Source of the DNA: Actinomycetota bacterium
GTDB lineage: Bacteria > Actinomycetota > Thermoleophilia > UBA2241
DNA: 64,000 bases
Assembly: GCA_012514235.1 (NCBI GenBank)
Contig: JAAZAR010000021.1
Coordinates: 1 to 64,000 of the forward strand
Direction: 5' to 3'
Shown one piece after another: positions 9,971 to 20,519 of this stretch. Made by a program: the position numbers and the translations under genes. A model generated the notes under the pieces. That model did no database searches and was not told where the DNA came from. It saw nothing but the letters and a program-made list of their open reading frames with translations. Numbering within the stretch: position 1 is the first letter of the stretch; each line of letters starts with the position of its first letter.

Positions 9971-10124
9971 GCGACTCCCCCTCCGGCGGGTGCCGAACGG
10001 CCGCCCACCACACGCCGAACGGCCGCTCGCTCTCGGGCAAGCATAGCCTCTCCCGCGAGGCCTGACCATGCTCGGAGAGCGGCCGTCGCAGCGCCCGTGA
10101 CGCCGCGTCGCGGGCGCTGCGCGA

Positions 10125-10922
10125 TCAGTAGTACAGCTCGCTCGGCCCCTTGTACTCCTGGATCGTGTTGCCGCCGTCGACCACGACGAGCTGGCCCGTG
10201 ATGTAGCTCGCGTCGTCGCTGCCGAGGAAGCACACGAGGCTGGCCACCTCCTCGGGGCGGGCTGAGCGACCCATGGGCGTGTTCAGCCCCCCAACGTCCT
10301 CGCCCTCGGCCTGGGACCCCGTGGCGATCCAGCCCGGGCCCACCGCGTTGACGGTGATGCCCTGCTTGGCGACGTCGAGGGCGAGGCCACGGGTCATGCC
10401 GAGCACGCCGGCCTTGGCGGCACAGTACGCGGCCTCGTCCGGGTTCGCGACGACCGGACCGGTCACCGAACTCATGTTGACGATCCTGCCGTAGCCCCGC
10501 TCGATCATCCCCGGCACCACGCAGCGGGTGACGTTGAACTGGGTCTTCAGGTTGATGGCGATGCCGAAGTCCCACGCGTCTTCGCTGAGGTCCTGGAAGG
10601 CGGTGAAGTCCTCCTCCTGCCCGAACACGACCATGCCCGCGTTGTTGACGAGGACGTCGATGCGGCCGTGGCACTGCACGACCTCGGCGACCATGGCCTT
10701 GACGTCGTCCATCTTCGTCAGGTCGGCGGTGTGCGAGCTCACCGTGGCTCCGAGCTCGCGCAGCGCCTCTGCGCACTCGTGCACGACGTCGGCGATGTCG
10801 CAGATCGCGAGCGTCGCACCCTCCTCCGCGAACACCTTCGCGGTCGCGAAGCCGATGCTGTCCCGCTTCGCGACGCCCGTGATGAGCGCGACCTTGCCTT
10901 CAACCCTGCCCTTGCGTGCCAT
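10125..10922 (-). CDS. Short-chain dehydrogenase/reductase (3-oxoacyl-ACP reductase-like)
   Basis: MARKGRVEGKVALITGVAKRDSIGFATAKVF, NNAGMV, YCAAKAGVLGMTRGLA. Confidence 0.9.
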   Translation of the reverse strand: MARKGRVEGKVALITGVAKRDSIGFATAKVFAEEGATLAICDIADVVHECAEALRELGATVSSHTADLTKMDDVKAMVAEVVQCHGRIDVLVNNAGMVVFGQEEDFTAFQDLSEDAWDFGIAINLKTQFNVTRCVVPGMIERGYGRIVNMSSVTGPVVANPDEAAYCAAKAGVLGMTRGLALDVAKQGITVNAVGPGWIATGSQAEGEDVGGLNTPMGRSARPEEVASLVCFLGSDDASYITGQLVVVDGGNTIQEYKGPSELYY

Positions 10923-11102
10923 GTCCGTCAGCTCCCTTGGCGTGGTCTGCACACGGCGGAGGGCCGCCGGTGATCCTGGCAGGAGATGCTATGTCGCCCG
11001 GGAAGATGGGCCAAGGGGGCGGGGACGGCCTCCGGAAGATGCGGGCGGCTCACCCGATCCTGCCGAACCTCCCCCGCATCGCCAACGATGTGGGAGTTTT
11101 GG

Positions 11103-11130
11103 TCAAGCTTCCGGCCGATAGTGCCGATGC
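11103..11130 (+). promoter_or_regulatory. Candidate WhiG/FliA (sigma-28-like) promoter upstream of the c-di-GMP regulator
   Basis: TCAA-N16-GCCGATGC compared with the recalled WhiG/FliA-type consensus TAAA-N15/16-GCCGATAA; 37 nt before the TTG start at 11167. Confidence 0.4.
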
Positions 11131-11166
11131 TTGAGGGCGCACGTGGGCAAGTGAGGGAGGGGGTCG

Positions 11167-14100
11167 TTGGCCACCGTCAGGGAGGGGCCGGAGGCAGTCT
11201 GGCTGCGCGTCGGGGACGTCGCTGCCGCGCTCGGTGTGAGCGCCAACACGGTCCGCCGCTGGACGGACGTGGGCCGCATCGCCTCGTACCGGAGTCCCGG
11301 AGGGCACCGGCGGTATCTCGCTGAGGACGTCTACGCCCTCATCTCGGAGCAGGACGGTGACGGCATCGCCCAGCCGGGCGACTTCGCCGAACTGCGGCGC
11401 CAGAGCCAGGACGTCCGCGCCCTGCTGCAGGCGAGCTCGGATCTGGTCACGATGCTCGCGGAGCGGCCTCAGGACGTGCCCCCGGAGGCCGCCCGTGCCC
11501 TCTGTCGTCTGACCGGCGCGCCGCGCTGCGACCTCTACATGGTCGAAGGAGACGCGCTGCGGCTCGCCGCCTCGGCAGCGGATGACGAGCTGGACCCGGG
11601 CAGGCCTGGGGCCGCGTGGCCGATCGGCGACTGGGTCCCCGTCGACGGCGATCCCGCGGCCACCAGGCTACTCTGCGTCCGCGCCGACGACCACAGGCTC
11701 ACGGCCCGCGCGAGACAGGCTCTTCGACGGCGCGGCTGCCGGTCGCTCGCCTGGGCGCCGGTGATGGCCCAAGGCGCATTCGCCGGCGCGCTGGAACTCA
11801 CTGACGTCGGCGGACGCGACTTCTCGCAGCACGCGGATGCACTCGAGACGCTCGCGCGGGTCTGTGGAGAGGCGCTGGCCATCCAGCGAGCCATGGGGGA
11901 GCTCGCGCACCGCGACAGGACCATGCGCGAGCTCGTGGACTTCTCCAGGGAGGTGGCGCAGACCCACGACTTCGACCGGTTCGTGCTGCGCTTCGCCCAG
12001 CGCCTCCTCACCGCCGCCGGCGCCGAGTGCGTGGACGTGTGGCGCGTCGCCGGCGGCGCGATCCGGCTGGCGGTGAGCTGCACCCGAGAAGGAGCCAGCC
12101 TCGAGCTGCGCGAGAAGGTCCTGGACACCGCCCGCTACCCGTCCCTCGAGCGCACTCTCCTCGACCACACGCCGCTCCTCGTCCGTGACCTGCGGGACGA
12201 GCGGCTCGGACAGGCGGAGCGCGACGTCATGCTCCGGTGGGGCTTCGCCAGCTTCATGACGTTGCCTCTGGTGGCCGGCGGCGAGCTCGTCGGGCTGGTG
12301 GACCTGTACGACACGGACGAGCGGGACTGGGAGGCCGACCTCGAGTTCCTCACCGGCGCCGGTCAGCTCGTTGCCGGCGTGTTCGACAGCACGGCCCTGC
12401 TGGACGAATCCCGGACGCTCGACCGGTTGCGCGGCGAGCTCGTGGCGCTGGGCGCCGACCTCGCCGCCGCCGAGGAGCCGGGCGACATCGCGGAACGGGC
12501 CGCCGCCAGACTGCGGAGAGCGGTGGACTGCGCCGACTGCGACATCTGGTGGTCGGAGGAGGGCTATTTGCGCTGCCTCGCGAGCGTGGACGAGGGCGGC
12601 GTGGACGAGAGCGTACGCGGACGCATCCTGCACCTCGATCACTACCCCTCGATGCGCCGGGCCTTGAAGGAACGGGAGGTCTTCGTGGTCACCTCCCTCG
12701 ACGACGAGCGGCTCACGGACCACGAGCGAGCGGACTACGCAGAGCACGGCTTCAGGAGCACGGTCTCGGTCCCGCTGGTGAGCAACGACCAGGTGCTCGG
12801 CGCCATCGACCTCTTCGACCTGCGGGAACGCGACTACAGGGAAGTGCGCTGGTTCCTGCCCCAGGCGGGCCGCACGGTCGCCGACGCCCTGCGCAACGCG
12901 GAGCTGCTCGCGGGGCTGCGGCGCGGCAACGCCGCGCTGCGCGGGCTCGTGGAGCTCCACGACCGCCTCAACGAGTCAGGCACGCTGCAGGAGCTCGCCG
13001 CGGACGTCGCGGAGCGACTGCGGATCACTCTCGACGCCGAGGACTGCGACATCTGGGAGGTGGACGGCGACGTGCTCCGCTGCGTCGCGAGCGTCGACAG
13101 CCGCGGCTTGGACGGCGACGAGATCGGGTCGGAGCGCGAGCTCACCGCCTACCAGAACACCGTGGCCGCCCTCGCCGCCGACGAACCCATCGTGGTCGGC
13201 GACCTCGAAGCCGCGAACCTCAGCGACGCCGAGCGCGAGGCGTACCGACGCTGGGGGTACCGGAGCATGGTCTCGTTGCCGCTCGTGGTCGACGGACGGC
13301 CGATCGGACTCATCGACGTCTTCGACGTCCGGGTGCGCGACTACACGGTGCACCTGGACCTCATCCGCAACGTGGGCCGCCTGCTCTCGGGGTCCTTCGA
13401 GAAAGCGATGCTGGTGGAGCGCCTCGAGAGCGGCAACCGCGACCTCCGGCTTCTGGTGGACTCGGGCCTGGAGTTCGGCGCCACGCTCGAGGTCGGGGCG
13501 GTCCTGCGCAGTGTCGCCGAGAGGATCCGCGAGGTGTCCAGGGCCGACCTCTGCGACGTGTACCGTCTCGACGGCAGCGACGTGGAGATCCTTCTCGCGA
13601 TCGGCGAGACCTACGACCACGATCCCGCCGGGAACCGCTATCCCCTGGCCTCCTCACCGGCGCTGGTGCGCGCCCGGCGCGAGCGGCGCCCGGTCCTGAT
13701 CCCCGACGTGCTCGCCGACCCCTGCACCAGCGCCGAGGACAAGGATGAGGCGCGGCGCTGGGGCTATCGGGAGGTCCTCGACATCCCCCTGATCAGCGGC
13801 GGCGATGTGATCGGCTTCATCTCCCTCTTCAATCGGGAGACGCGCGGATTCTCGAGAGAGGAGGTCGTGCTCGGCCTGGCCCAGATGGCGGGCCAGGCCA
13901 TCGCCAACGCGGCGCTCTACCGGGAGCTCGACCAGAACCTGCGGCGCATGGCGCTCGTCAGCGGGTCGGCGCTGGAACTCACCGGCAGCCTCGATCTGGA
14001 GGAGATCCTGTTCGCGACCGCGCGCCGCCTCTGCGAGGCCGTCGGCGTGAACGAATGCGACGTGTGGCTGATCGAGGGCGACGAGCTCCGCACGGTGATC

Positions 14101-16500
14101 GGCCTGCGGGACGGCGCCGCGGACGAGCGCCGCGTCGGCCAGCGCATGGCGCTGGCCGACGCGGCGGTGACCCGCGAGGTGATCGAGACGAAGCGGCCGG
14201 TGGCGGTCGGGTCGCTCCGCGACCCGCGACTCACGCCGGCCGTGACCGCCCTGAGCGTGGGCCGCGGAGCGACGGGCTGGGCCACGCTGCCGCTCATCGT
14301 CAAAGACCGGGTGATCGGCATCGTGGAACTGATCCAGAGCGGCGCCGAGCGGACGTTCACGCAAGCGGAGCTGGACACGGCCGCCGCGATCTCTCACGCG
14401 GCGGCGCTGGCGATCGACAACGCGGCGCTCTTCGCGCGCGAGCAGCAGGCGGCACGCGAGACGCGCCTGCTCAACGAGATCGCGGCGCGCACGGCCGCCA
14501 GTCTCGACCTCGAAGAGGTCGTCGAGGCGGCCGTCGACCAGCTCGGGCAACTCGTGACCTTCGAGGGCTACAGCCTGGTGCTCTTCGAGGACCACACCGT
14601 CAGCCGGGTCATCTCCTCACGCCCGGAGTCGGAGGCGCTGCTGGGCCTGACGGTCGACGACGTGGGTGACACCTCCGTCGACCGGCTCGCCTCCGAGAAG
14701 GTCTCGGTCCTGCCGCTCCCCGACGAGCTCGGCCCCCTCGCCGCCAACCAGGCGATCCCGGACCTCGCCGGCGCCGTGGTCATCGCGCTCCCGTCCGACA
14801 CCGGCCTGCTGGGCGCGCTCAGCCTGGTCAGCACTCAGCCGGACACGTTCGAGGACGTCGACCGGCGCTTCCTGGAGCGTATCGGCACGCAGCTCTCCCT
14901 GGCGATCAAGAACGCCCAGCTCTACGACGAGATCAAGCAGATGCACCTCGGCAACCTCAAGGCCCTCAGCTCGGCCTTGAACGCCAAGGACTACTACACG
15001 CTCGGCCATGCTGCGCGGGTCGCGGCCTACGCCGTGATGCTGGGGCGCCAGCTCGGATGGCCGGAGGACGTGCTCGAGCCGCTGCAGGAAGCGGCCTACC
15101 TCCACGACATCGGCAAGATCAGCATCTCGGACAGGGTGCTGCTCAAGCCCGGACGCCTGAACCAGCAGGAGTGGGAGCAGATGCGCAAGCACCCGGCCGT
15201 GAGCGCGGACATCATCCGTCCGCTCTTCTCCCCGGACCTCGTGCTCGCCGTACGCCACCACCACGAGCGCTACGACGGCCAGGGGTACCCCGACGGCCTC
15301 GCCGGCGACGCGATCCCCGAGATCGCGAGAGCCATGGCCGTCGTGGACGCCTACGACGCCATGTCCTGCCGGCGGCCGTACAAGACGGCCCTCACCTACG
15401 AGGAGTGTCTCGCCGAGCTTCGCGGCTGCCGCGGCACGCAGTTCGACCCGGACATGGTCGACGCGTTCCTCGTGGCGCTCGAGGACGTGGAGGATCGCAA
15501 GAGGCGGGCCGACGAGGTCGCCGCCGAGGCCGCGACGCGCATCCCCGGCGAGCTCCACGTCGCGGCCATGGAGTCGGGCGACGAGCAGTCCGCCGCCTAC
15601 CTGGAGATCGCCGGCACGCTCCGGCAGGTCCGCGACGCGAACCCACCGACGCGGTTCCTCACCACCCACGCGCGGATCGAGAAGCGGTTCGTCATCGGCG
15701 TGGACCCCGAGGAGGACGAGAGCGTCCACTCCCGGCTTGGGGACGAGATCTTCGCCGACGACGAGCTCCTCCAGGTCCTGGAGGGCGGGCGACCGCGCGT
15801 CGCCGCGGTGTACGCGGACGAGTTCGGCGTCTGGATCACCGGCCTCGCCCAGGTGCGCGACGCTTCGGGCGACGTGGTCGCAGCGGTCGCCGCGGACATG
15901 CCCGCCCTCTCGCTGAGCGAGAGCGAGTCGCTGCGCGGTGATGGAGGGCAGACCTTCGCCGCCATGCTCCAGTCGGCCGCCGTGCGCCTGAGCCGGGCGG
16001 AGATCGACGCGATCACCGACGCGCTCACCGGCCTCTACAACCACCGCTACCTGCACGAGCTCCTCAGCGAGGAGCTGCACCGCGCCTGCGACCTGCGGCG
16101 ACCCCTCAGCGTGCTCTTCTGCGACCTCGACCATTTCAAGCGGTACAACGACGGCAACGGACACAGCGCGGGCGACGCGGTGCTGCGCGAGGTGGCCCAC
16201 CTGATCGAGCAGTCGGTACGCAACGTCGACATCGCCGCCCGCTACGGCGGCGAGGAGTTCGTCGTGGTCCTGGTGGAGACCGAGAAGGAGACGGCGCTCG
16301 CGGTGGCGGAGCGCATCCGCGAGCGCATCCGCGCGGCCGGGTTCAGCGCTGACGGGCTCCCGCTCACCGTGAGCATCGGCGTGAGCGCCTACCCCGAGGA
16401 CGGAGACGTCCGAGAGGATCTGCTGGACAAGGCGGACTGCGCGATGTACATCGCCAAGCGGCGGGGGCGAGACCAGGTGGCCTGGTGCGGCGACGACTGA
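11167..16500 (+). CDS. 1777-aa multidomain c-di-GMP regulator: MerR/BldC-like HTH, about 7 GAF-like modules, HD-GYP, sensor-like region, GGDEF
   Basis: HTH VGDVAAALGVSANTVRRWTDVGRIASYRSPGGHRRY; repeated W-G-[YF]-R/LPLV..G..[IV]G.[IV] GAF signatures; HDIGK (15103-15117) and HHERYDGQGYP (from 15256); DALTGLYN, RNVD I-site (16219-16230), GGEEF (16246-16260). Confidence 0.93.
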   Translation: MATVREGPEAVWLRVGDVAAALGVSANTVRRWTDVGRIASYRSPGGHRRYLAEDVYALISEQDGDGIAQPGDFAELRRQSQDVRALLQASSDLVTMLAERPQDVPPEAARALCRLTGAPRCDLYMVEGDALRLAASAADDELDPGRPGAAWPIGDWVPVDGDPAATRLLCVRADDHRLTARARQALRRRGCRSLAWAPVMAQGAFAGALELTDVGGRDFSQHADALETLARVCGEALAIQRAMGELAHRDRTMRELVDFSREVAQTHDFDRFVLRFAQRLLTAAGAECVDVWRVAGGAIRLAVSCTREGASLELREKVLDTARYPSLERTLLDHTPLLVRDLRDERLGQAERDVMLRWGFASFMTLPLVAGGELVGLVDLYDTDERDWEADLEFLTGAGQLVAGVFDSTALLDESRTLDRLRGELVALGADLAAAEEPGDIAERAAARLRRAVDCADCDIWWSEEGYLRCLASVDEGGVDESVRGRILHLDHYPSMRRALKEREVFVVTSLDDERLTDHERADYAEHGFRSTVSVPLVSNDQVLGAIDLFDLRERDYREVRWFLPQAGRTVADALRNAELLAGLRRGNAALRGLVELHDRLNESGTLQELAADVAERLRITLDAEDCDIWEVDGDVLRCVASVDSRGLDGDEIGSERELTAYQNTVAALAADEPIVVGDLEAANLSDAEREAYRRWGYRSMVSLPLVVDGRPIGLIDVFDVRVRDYTVHLDLIRNVGRLLSGSFEKAMLVERLESGNRDLRLLVDSGLEFGATLEVGAVLRSVAERIREVSRADLCDVYRLDGSDVEILLAIGETYDHDPAGNRYPLASSPALVRARRERRPVLIPDVLADPCTSAEDKDEARRWGYREVLDIPLISGGDVIGFISLFNRETRGFSREEVVLGLAQMAGQAIANAALYRELDQNLRRMALVSGSALELTGSLDLEEILFATARRLCEAVGVNECDVWLIEGDELRTVIGLRDGAADERRVGQRMALADAAVTREVIETKRPVAVGSLRDPRLTPAVTALSVGRGATGWATLPLIVKDRVIGIVELIQSGAERTFTQAELDTAAAISHAAALAIDNAALFAREQQAARETRLLNEIAARTAASLDLEEVVEAAVDQLGQLVTFEGYSLVLFEDHTVSRVISSRPESEALLGLTVDDVGDTSVDRLASEKVSVLPLPDELGPLAANQAIPDLAGAVVIALPSDTGLLGALSLVSTQPDTFEDVDRRFLERIGTQLSLAIKNAQLYDEIKQMHLGNLKALSSALNAKDYYTLGHAARVAAYAVMLGRQLGWPEDVLEPLQEAAYLHDIGKISISDRVLLKPGRLNQQEWEQMRKHPAVSADIIRPLFSPDLVLAVRHHHERYDGQGYPDGLAGDAIPEIARAMAVVDAYDAMSCRRPYKTALTYEECLAELRGCRGTQFDPDMVDAFLVALEDVEDRKRRADEVAAEAATRIPGELHVAAMESGDEQSAAYLEIAGTLRQVRDANPPTRFLTTHARIEKRFVIGVDPEEDESVHSRLGDEIFADDELLQVLEGGRPRVAAVYADEFGVWITGLAQVRDASGDVVAAVAADMPALSLSESESLRGDGGQTFAAMLQSAAVRLSRAEIDAITDALTGLYNHRYLHELLSEELHRACDLRRPLSVLFCDLDHFKRYNDGNGHSAGDAVLREVAHLIEQSVRNVDIAARYGGEEFVVVLVETEKETALAVAERIRERIRAAGFSADGLPLTVSIGVSAYPEDGDVREDLLDKADCAMYIAKRRGRDQVAWCGDD

Positions 16501-16542
16501 CGTCGCAGGAGGCGTCGCCATCCGACGCCTGCCGGACGAAGG

Positions 16543-18486
16543 TCAGCGGCGGCGGCGGGCGACGCGGACGTCGCCGCGCCGCAGGGTGAGGCCCTCCCGG
16601 TCGAAGTACTCGAGGAGGGCCTGTGCGTTGCGGCGCCCGCATCCGGCAGCGTCGCGGAACCCCGCGATGGTGACCTCACCCGCGCTCTCGAGCTGTGCGA
16701 GCAGCAGCGCGCGCGCGTCGTCGACAGCGGCTGTCGCGAACCACAGGTCCCTGTCCACACGGACGACGTCGCCCCGACGCGTGAGCACGTCGAGGATCTG
16801 ACTCAGCTCCTTCGGCGGACGCCGCATGTCCTCCGCAAGGACCGCCAGGGTGGGTGGGGCGAAGGGGTCCTCCGCCAGCCGTGCCAGCAGGACCTCGGCC
16901 ACGGCGGCCTGCTCGTCGCCGAGCACGCCCGCTCCGGCCGGCGCGAAGCCGCCCTCGCCGGCGACCAGCTCCCCCGCCTCGACCATCGACTGCAGCAGGC
17001 GGCCGGTGTCGGACGCCGGCAAAGCCGGAACGAGCGTCGCGAGTTCGGCTGCGCCGCTGAACGGCCGTTCCGGGCGCGCCGCGGCGCGTTCGGCCGCGCC
17101 GGCCAGCAAGGCCGCGCGCAGCGCGGCCAGTGTGCCGGCGCGGAACCAGCGACCGCCCCCCGCTCCTCCCTCGGCCGGCAACTCCTCGAGCTCGCCGGCC
17201 GCCACGGCCGCGGCAAGCGCCTTGCCGGCCTTGCCCTGAGAGAACCCGGCCGCCGTGAGGTCGTCGCGCATCAGGCCCTGCCGATCGCGGTCGGCGGCGA
17301 GCGCCCGCACGGCGGCGGCCGCGTCTCCCGCGCGCACTGCCGAGAGGAACGCGCCGTGGCGCTCGCGCGCGTGCCAGCGCTGGGCTCCGGCGAGCAGCAC
17401 TTCGCCGCCGGCGATCGTGGCCACCGGGGAGAGCGACCGGATGATGAAGCGGTCGTGCGGCAGCACGAGCGCGGGCCCCTCCAGGCGCACGACTGCGGCC
17501 GCGGCCGCGCCGGGGGCGATCTCCCTGCCCTCGAGCGGCGCCACCCGTGCGAGGTACTGGGCGGTACCGTGGTGCAGCCGCACCCGATCGCCGGAGCGCA
17601 GCGGTCGCCCGCCGGGGAGCACCGAGACCCAGGCGTCGAAGCGGCGTGTCGCGAGCCCGGCGAGCTGCGGCGCGACCAGCCAATCGCCCCGCCTGACGTC
17701 GTCCCTGTCGAGACCACGAAGGTTCACCCCCACACGACTGCCGGCGCGCACCCTCTCGGTCTCACGGTCGTGCACCTGGACGCTGCGCACCGCTGCCCTG
17801 GCGCCTCCCGGCTCAACGACGAGCGCGTCGCCCGCCGCGATCTCGCCCGTCCAGAGCGTCCCGGTGACGACCGTGCCGATGCCCTTGAGCGGGAACACAC
17901 GGTCCACGGGGAGGCGGGCCGGGCCGTCGCGGCGGCCCGCCTCGACGCGGCCCGCGACGCGGTCCAGCGCCGCCACCAGGTCGGTGAGACCGCGCCCGTC
18001 CTTCGCGCTCACGGTGACGACCTCGCAGGCTGCGAACGGCGTGCCGTCCAGGAAGGCACGCACGTCCTCTGCGGCCAGGTCCAGCAACTCCTCATCCACC
18101 AGATCGGCCTTGGTCAGCGCGACGACGCCGTCACGCACGCCGAGCAGCTCGATGATCGCCAGATGCTCCACGGTCTGCGGCATGACGCCGTCGTCGGCGG
18201 CGACGACGAGCAGGAACAGGTCGACGCCGGTCGCGCCGGCCACCATGGTGCGCACGAACCGCTCGTGGCCCGGCACGTCAACGACGCTCAGCCGAGCCCC
18301 GGACGGTAGCTCCAGCTCGGCGTAGCCCAACTCGATGGAGATGCCGCGTTCCTTCTCCTCTCGCAGGCGGTCCGTGTGCTTGCCCGTCAGCCGCGTGACG
18401 AGGGCGGTCTTGCCGTGATCGATGTGGCCGGCGGTGCCCAGCGCCAGCGGCGGACGCCCGCCTGCCGTCGCACTGCCTGACTGCAT
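16543..18486 (-). CDS. selB: Selenocysteine-specific translation elongation factor SelB
   Basis: [68 protein letters not shown]-terminal winged-helix-type region. Confidence 0.95.
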   Translation of the reverse strand: MQSGSATAGGRPPLALGTAGHIDHGKTALVTRLTGKHTDRLREEKERGISIELGYAELELPSGARLSVVDVPGHERFVRTMVAGATGVDLFLLVVAADDGVMPQTVEHLAIIELLGVRDGVVALTKADLVDEELLDLAAEDVRAFLDGTPFAACEVVTVSAKDGRGLTDLVAALDRVAGRVEAGRRDGPARLPVDRVFPLKGIGTVVTGTLWTGEIAAGDALVVEPGGARAAVRSVQVHDRETERVRAGSRVGVNLRGLDRDDVRRGDWLVAPQLAGLATRRFDAWVSVLPGGRPLRSGDRVRLHHGTAQYLARVAPLEGREIAPGAAAAAVVRLEGPALVLPHDRFIIRSLSPVATIAGGEVLLAGAQRWHARERHGAFLSAVRAGDAAAAVRALAADRDRQGLMRDDLTAAGFSQGKAGKALAAAVAAGELEELPAEGGAGGGRWFRAGTLAALRAALLAGAAERAAARPERPFSGAAELATLVPALPASDTGRLLQSMVEAGELVAGEGGFAPAGAGVLGDEQAAVAEVLLARLAEDPFAPPTLAVLAEDMRRPPKELSQILDVLTRRGDVVRVDRDLWFATAAVDDARALLLAQLESAGEVTIAGFRDAAGCGRRNAQALLEYFDREGLTLRRGDVRVARRRR

Positions 18487-18502
18487 CTCCCCCGCCCCGG
18501 AC

Positions 18503-19945
18503 TCAGACGAGCGCCACCAGCGCGGCGCCGGCCAGCTCCTCGATCTCCCCGTCGGCCACCGCGCGGACGTCGAAGAGCAGGCGGTCGTCCTGCACGCGGC
18601 AGACCACAGCCGGAGAGCCGGCGCGCAGGAGCGCCGCCCGAGCTCCGGCCTCGCCCGAGGGCACCGAGGCCGCGACGGCCACACTCGGGACCTCGGTCAC
18701 AGGCAGCGCGCCGGCGCCGGCGCGACCGACCGTGTCGACCAGCTCCAGCGCCTCGGGCGGCACGCCGGCTCCGACGAGCGAGGCGCGCAGCGCCTCGGCC
18801 CGTGCCCGGACGTCTTCGAGCGGCGTCCTCAACGCCCGCAGCGTCGGGATCTGCGCCTCCGCCCGCTGCGGGTCGAGGTACAGCCGCAGGACGGCGTCGA
18901 GTGCCGCGAGGTCGAGCTTGTCGATGCGAAGGGCGCGCGCCAGCGGGTGGCGACGCATGGCCTGGACGGCCTCGACCTTCCCGACCGCGATGCCCGCCTG
19001 TGGCCCCCCGAGGAGCTTGTCGCCGCTGAAAGTGACGACGTCGCAGCCGGCGGCGATGCTGTCCGCCAGTGCCGGCTCCTCGGCGAACAGCTCGAGCGCA
19101 GCCATCGCTCCGCTGCCGAGATCGTCGACGAGCACCGCGCCGCGCCCGTGCGCGAGCGTCGCCAGCTCGTCGAGCGTGGGTTCGGCGGTGAACCCGACGA
19201 TGCGGTAGTTGCTGGTGTGTACGCGGAGGATCGCCCGCGTGCGCTCGGTCCACGCCGCCTCGAAGTCCCGGAGGTACGTGCGGTTGGTGGTGCCGACCTC
19301 CACGAGGTCGGCACCGCTCTCCCGCAGGATGTCGGGGATCCTGAAGCCGTCGCCGATCTCCACGAGCTGGCCGCGGGCGACGAGCACCTCGCCGCCGCGC
19401 GCGGTGGCGGCGAGCGCCAGCAGCACCGCCGCGGCGTTGTTGTTGACGACCAGCGCGTCGTCGGCCCCGGTCACGGAGCAGAGCACGTCGTGCACGTGGT
19501 CCTGACGGGAGGCGCGCTCGCCGCGCGACAGGCTGTACTCGAGGTCGGTGTACCCCGCGGCGGCGGTGACGACTGCATCGACCGCCTCCGGCGGCAGCAG
19601 CGCGCGCCCGAGGTTGGTGTGCACCACCACGCCGGTCGCGTTGATGACGCGCCGCAGCGACGGCCGCACCGCCGCCTCGAGCAGCCGCGCCACCCAGGGC
19701 ACGAGCTGCGCCGGCGCAAGATCCGCCGCCTGGACGCCGGCGGCGTCGCCGCCGGCGAGGATGTCCGAACGCAGACGCTCGAGCACCGCTCGCACCGCGT
19801 CGACGACGAGCGGGCGCGGGTATCGCGCGAGCAGCTCCTCGACACCCGGCTCGCGCATCACCTCGTCGACCGCCGCGAGCGAGCGCAGCCGCTCGGTGCG
19901 GGCGTCGTCGCTCCTGGCTCCCTTCTTGCCCCTGGTCTCGCTCAT
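18503..19945 (-). CDS. selA: L-seryl-tRNA(Sec) selenium transferase SelA
   Basis: RVINATGVVVHTNLGRALLP, NNNAAAVLLAL, VTFSGDKLLGGPQAGI (PLP lysine). Confidence 0.95.
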   Translation of the reverse strand: MSETRGKKGARSDDARTERLRSLAAVDEVMREPGVEELLARYPRPLVVDAVRAVLERLRSDILAGGDAAGVQAADLAPAQLVPWVARLLEAAVRPSLRRVINATGVVVHTNLGRALLPPEAVDAVVTAAAGYTDLEYSLSRGERASRQDHVHDVLCSVTGADDALVVNNNAAAVLLALAATARGGEVLVARGQLVEIGDGFRIPDILRESGADLVEVGTTNRTYLRDFEAAWTERTRAILRVHTSNYRIVGFTAEPTLDELATLAHGRGAVLVDDLGSGAMAALELFAEEPALADSIAAGCDVVTFSGDKLLGGPQAGIAVGKVEAVQAMRRHPLARALRIDKLDLAALDAVLRLYLDPQRAEAQIPTLRALRTPLEDVRARAEALRASLVGAGVPPEALELVDTVGRAGAGALPVTEVPSVAVAASVPSGEAGARAALLRAGSPAVVCRVQDDRLLFDVRAVADGEIEELAGAALVALV

Positions 19946-20517
19946 CGGCTCCCGTCCGCAGTCGGGGCTCTCCGCAGGCGCATGCCCGCGATGATCATCG
20001 CGAACGCTACCACGGCGAACGCGAACCACCAGTCCGACCGGGACAACCCGATCGCGTCCAGCCATTCCCCGCGAGCGCGGTCCACGTACACGAGGCCCAG
20101 GCCGGCCAGTCCCCACACTCCCTCGACGGCTGTCCAGAACGGGCGTCCGGAGCTCTCGCGGAATCCGTGGGCCGCAGCCCAGGAGGCGGCCAGCGTGAGC
20201 AGCACCGGGACCATGCCCGTGAGGACGGCGAGAAGCAGTTGCCAGAGGATGTCGGACAGCGAGAGTCCCCGGACTGAGCGCCAGATCGGCTCCGAACTCC
20301 CTATCCCGAGGAGGATGATCAGGATCCAGCTCACCGCGCCGATGAGGCCGAGGGCGGCGACGAGGAGGAAAGGGACCACGGACAGGGCGCGGAGGACCAC
20401 GTCCACCGTCGGTCCCTCGGGACCGACCGCGCTCTCCTCGTCCTCCGGAGCCAGCGAGTCCGGATCGGCCCTGTGGTCCTCACCGAACCGGCCGATCCTG
20501 TGATGCTCGTCGGGCAT
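19942..20517 (-). CDS. Membrane protein of unknown function within the sel operon
   Basis: 191 aa with several hydrophobic segments; stop overlaps selA start (ATGA), start 2 nt after selD stop. Confidence 0.65.
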   Translation of the reverse strand: MPDEHHRIGRFGEDHRADPDSLAPEDEESAVGPEGPTVDVVLRALSVVPFLLVAALGLIGAVSWILIILLGIGSSEPIWRSVRGLSLSDILWQLLLAVLTGMVPVLLTLAASWAAAHGFRESSGRPFWTAVEGVWGLAGLGLVYVDRARGEWLDAIGLSRSDWWFAFAVVAFAMIIAGMRLRRAPTADGSR

Positions 20518-20519
20518 CG

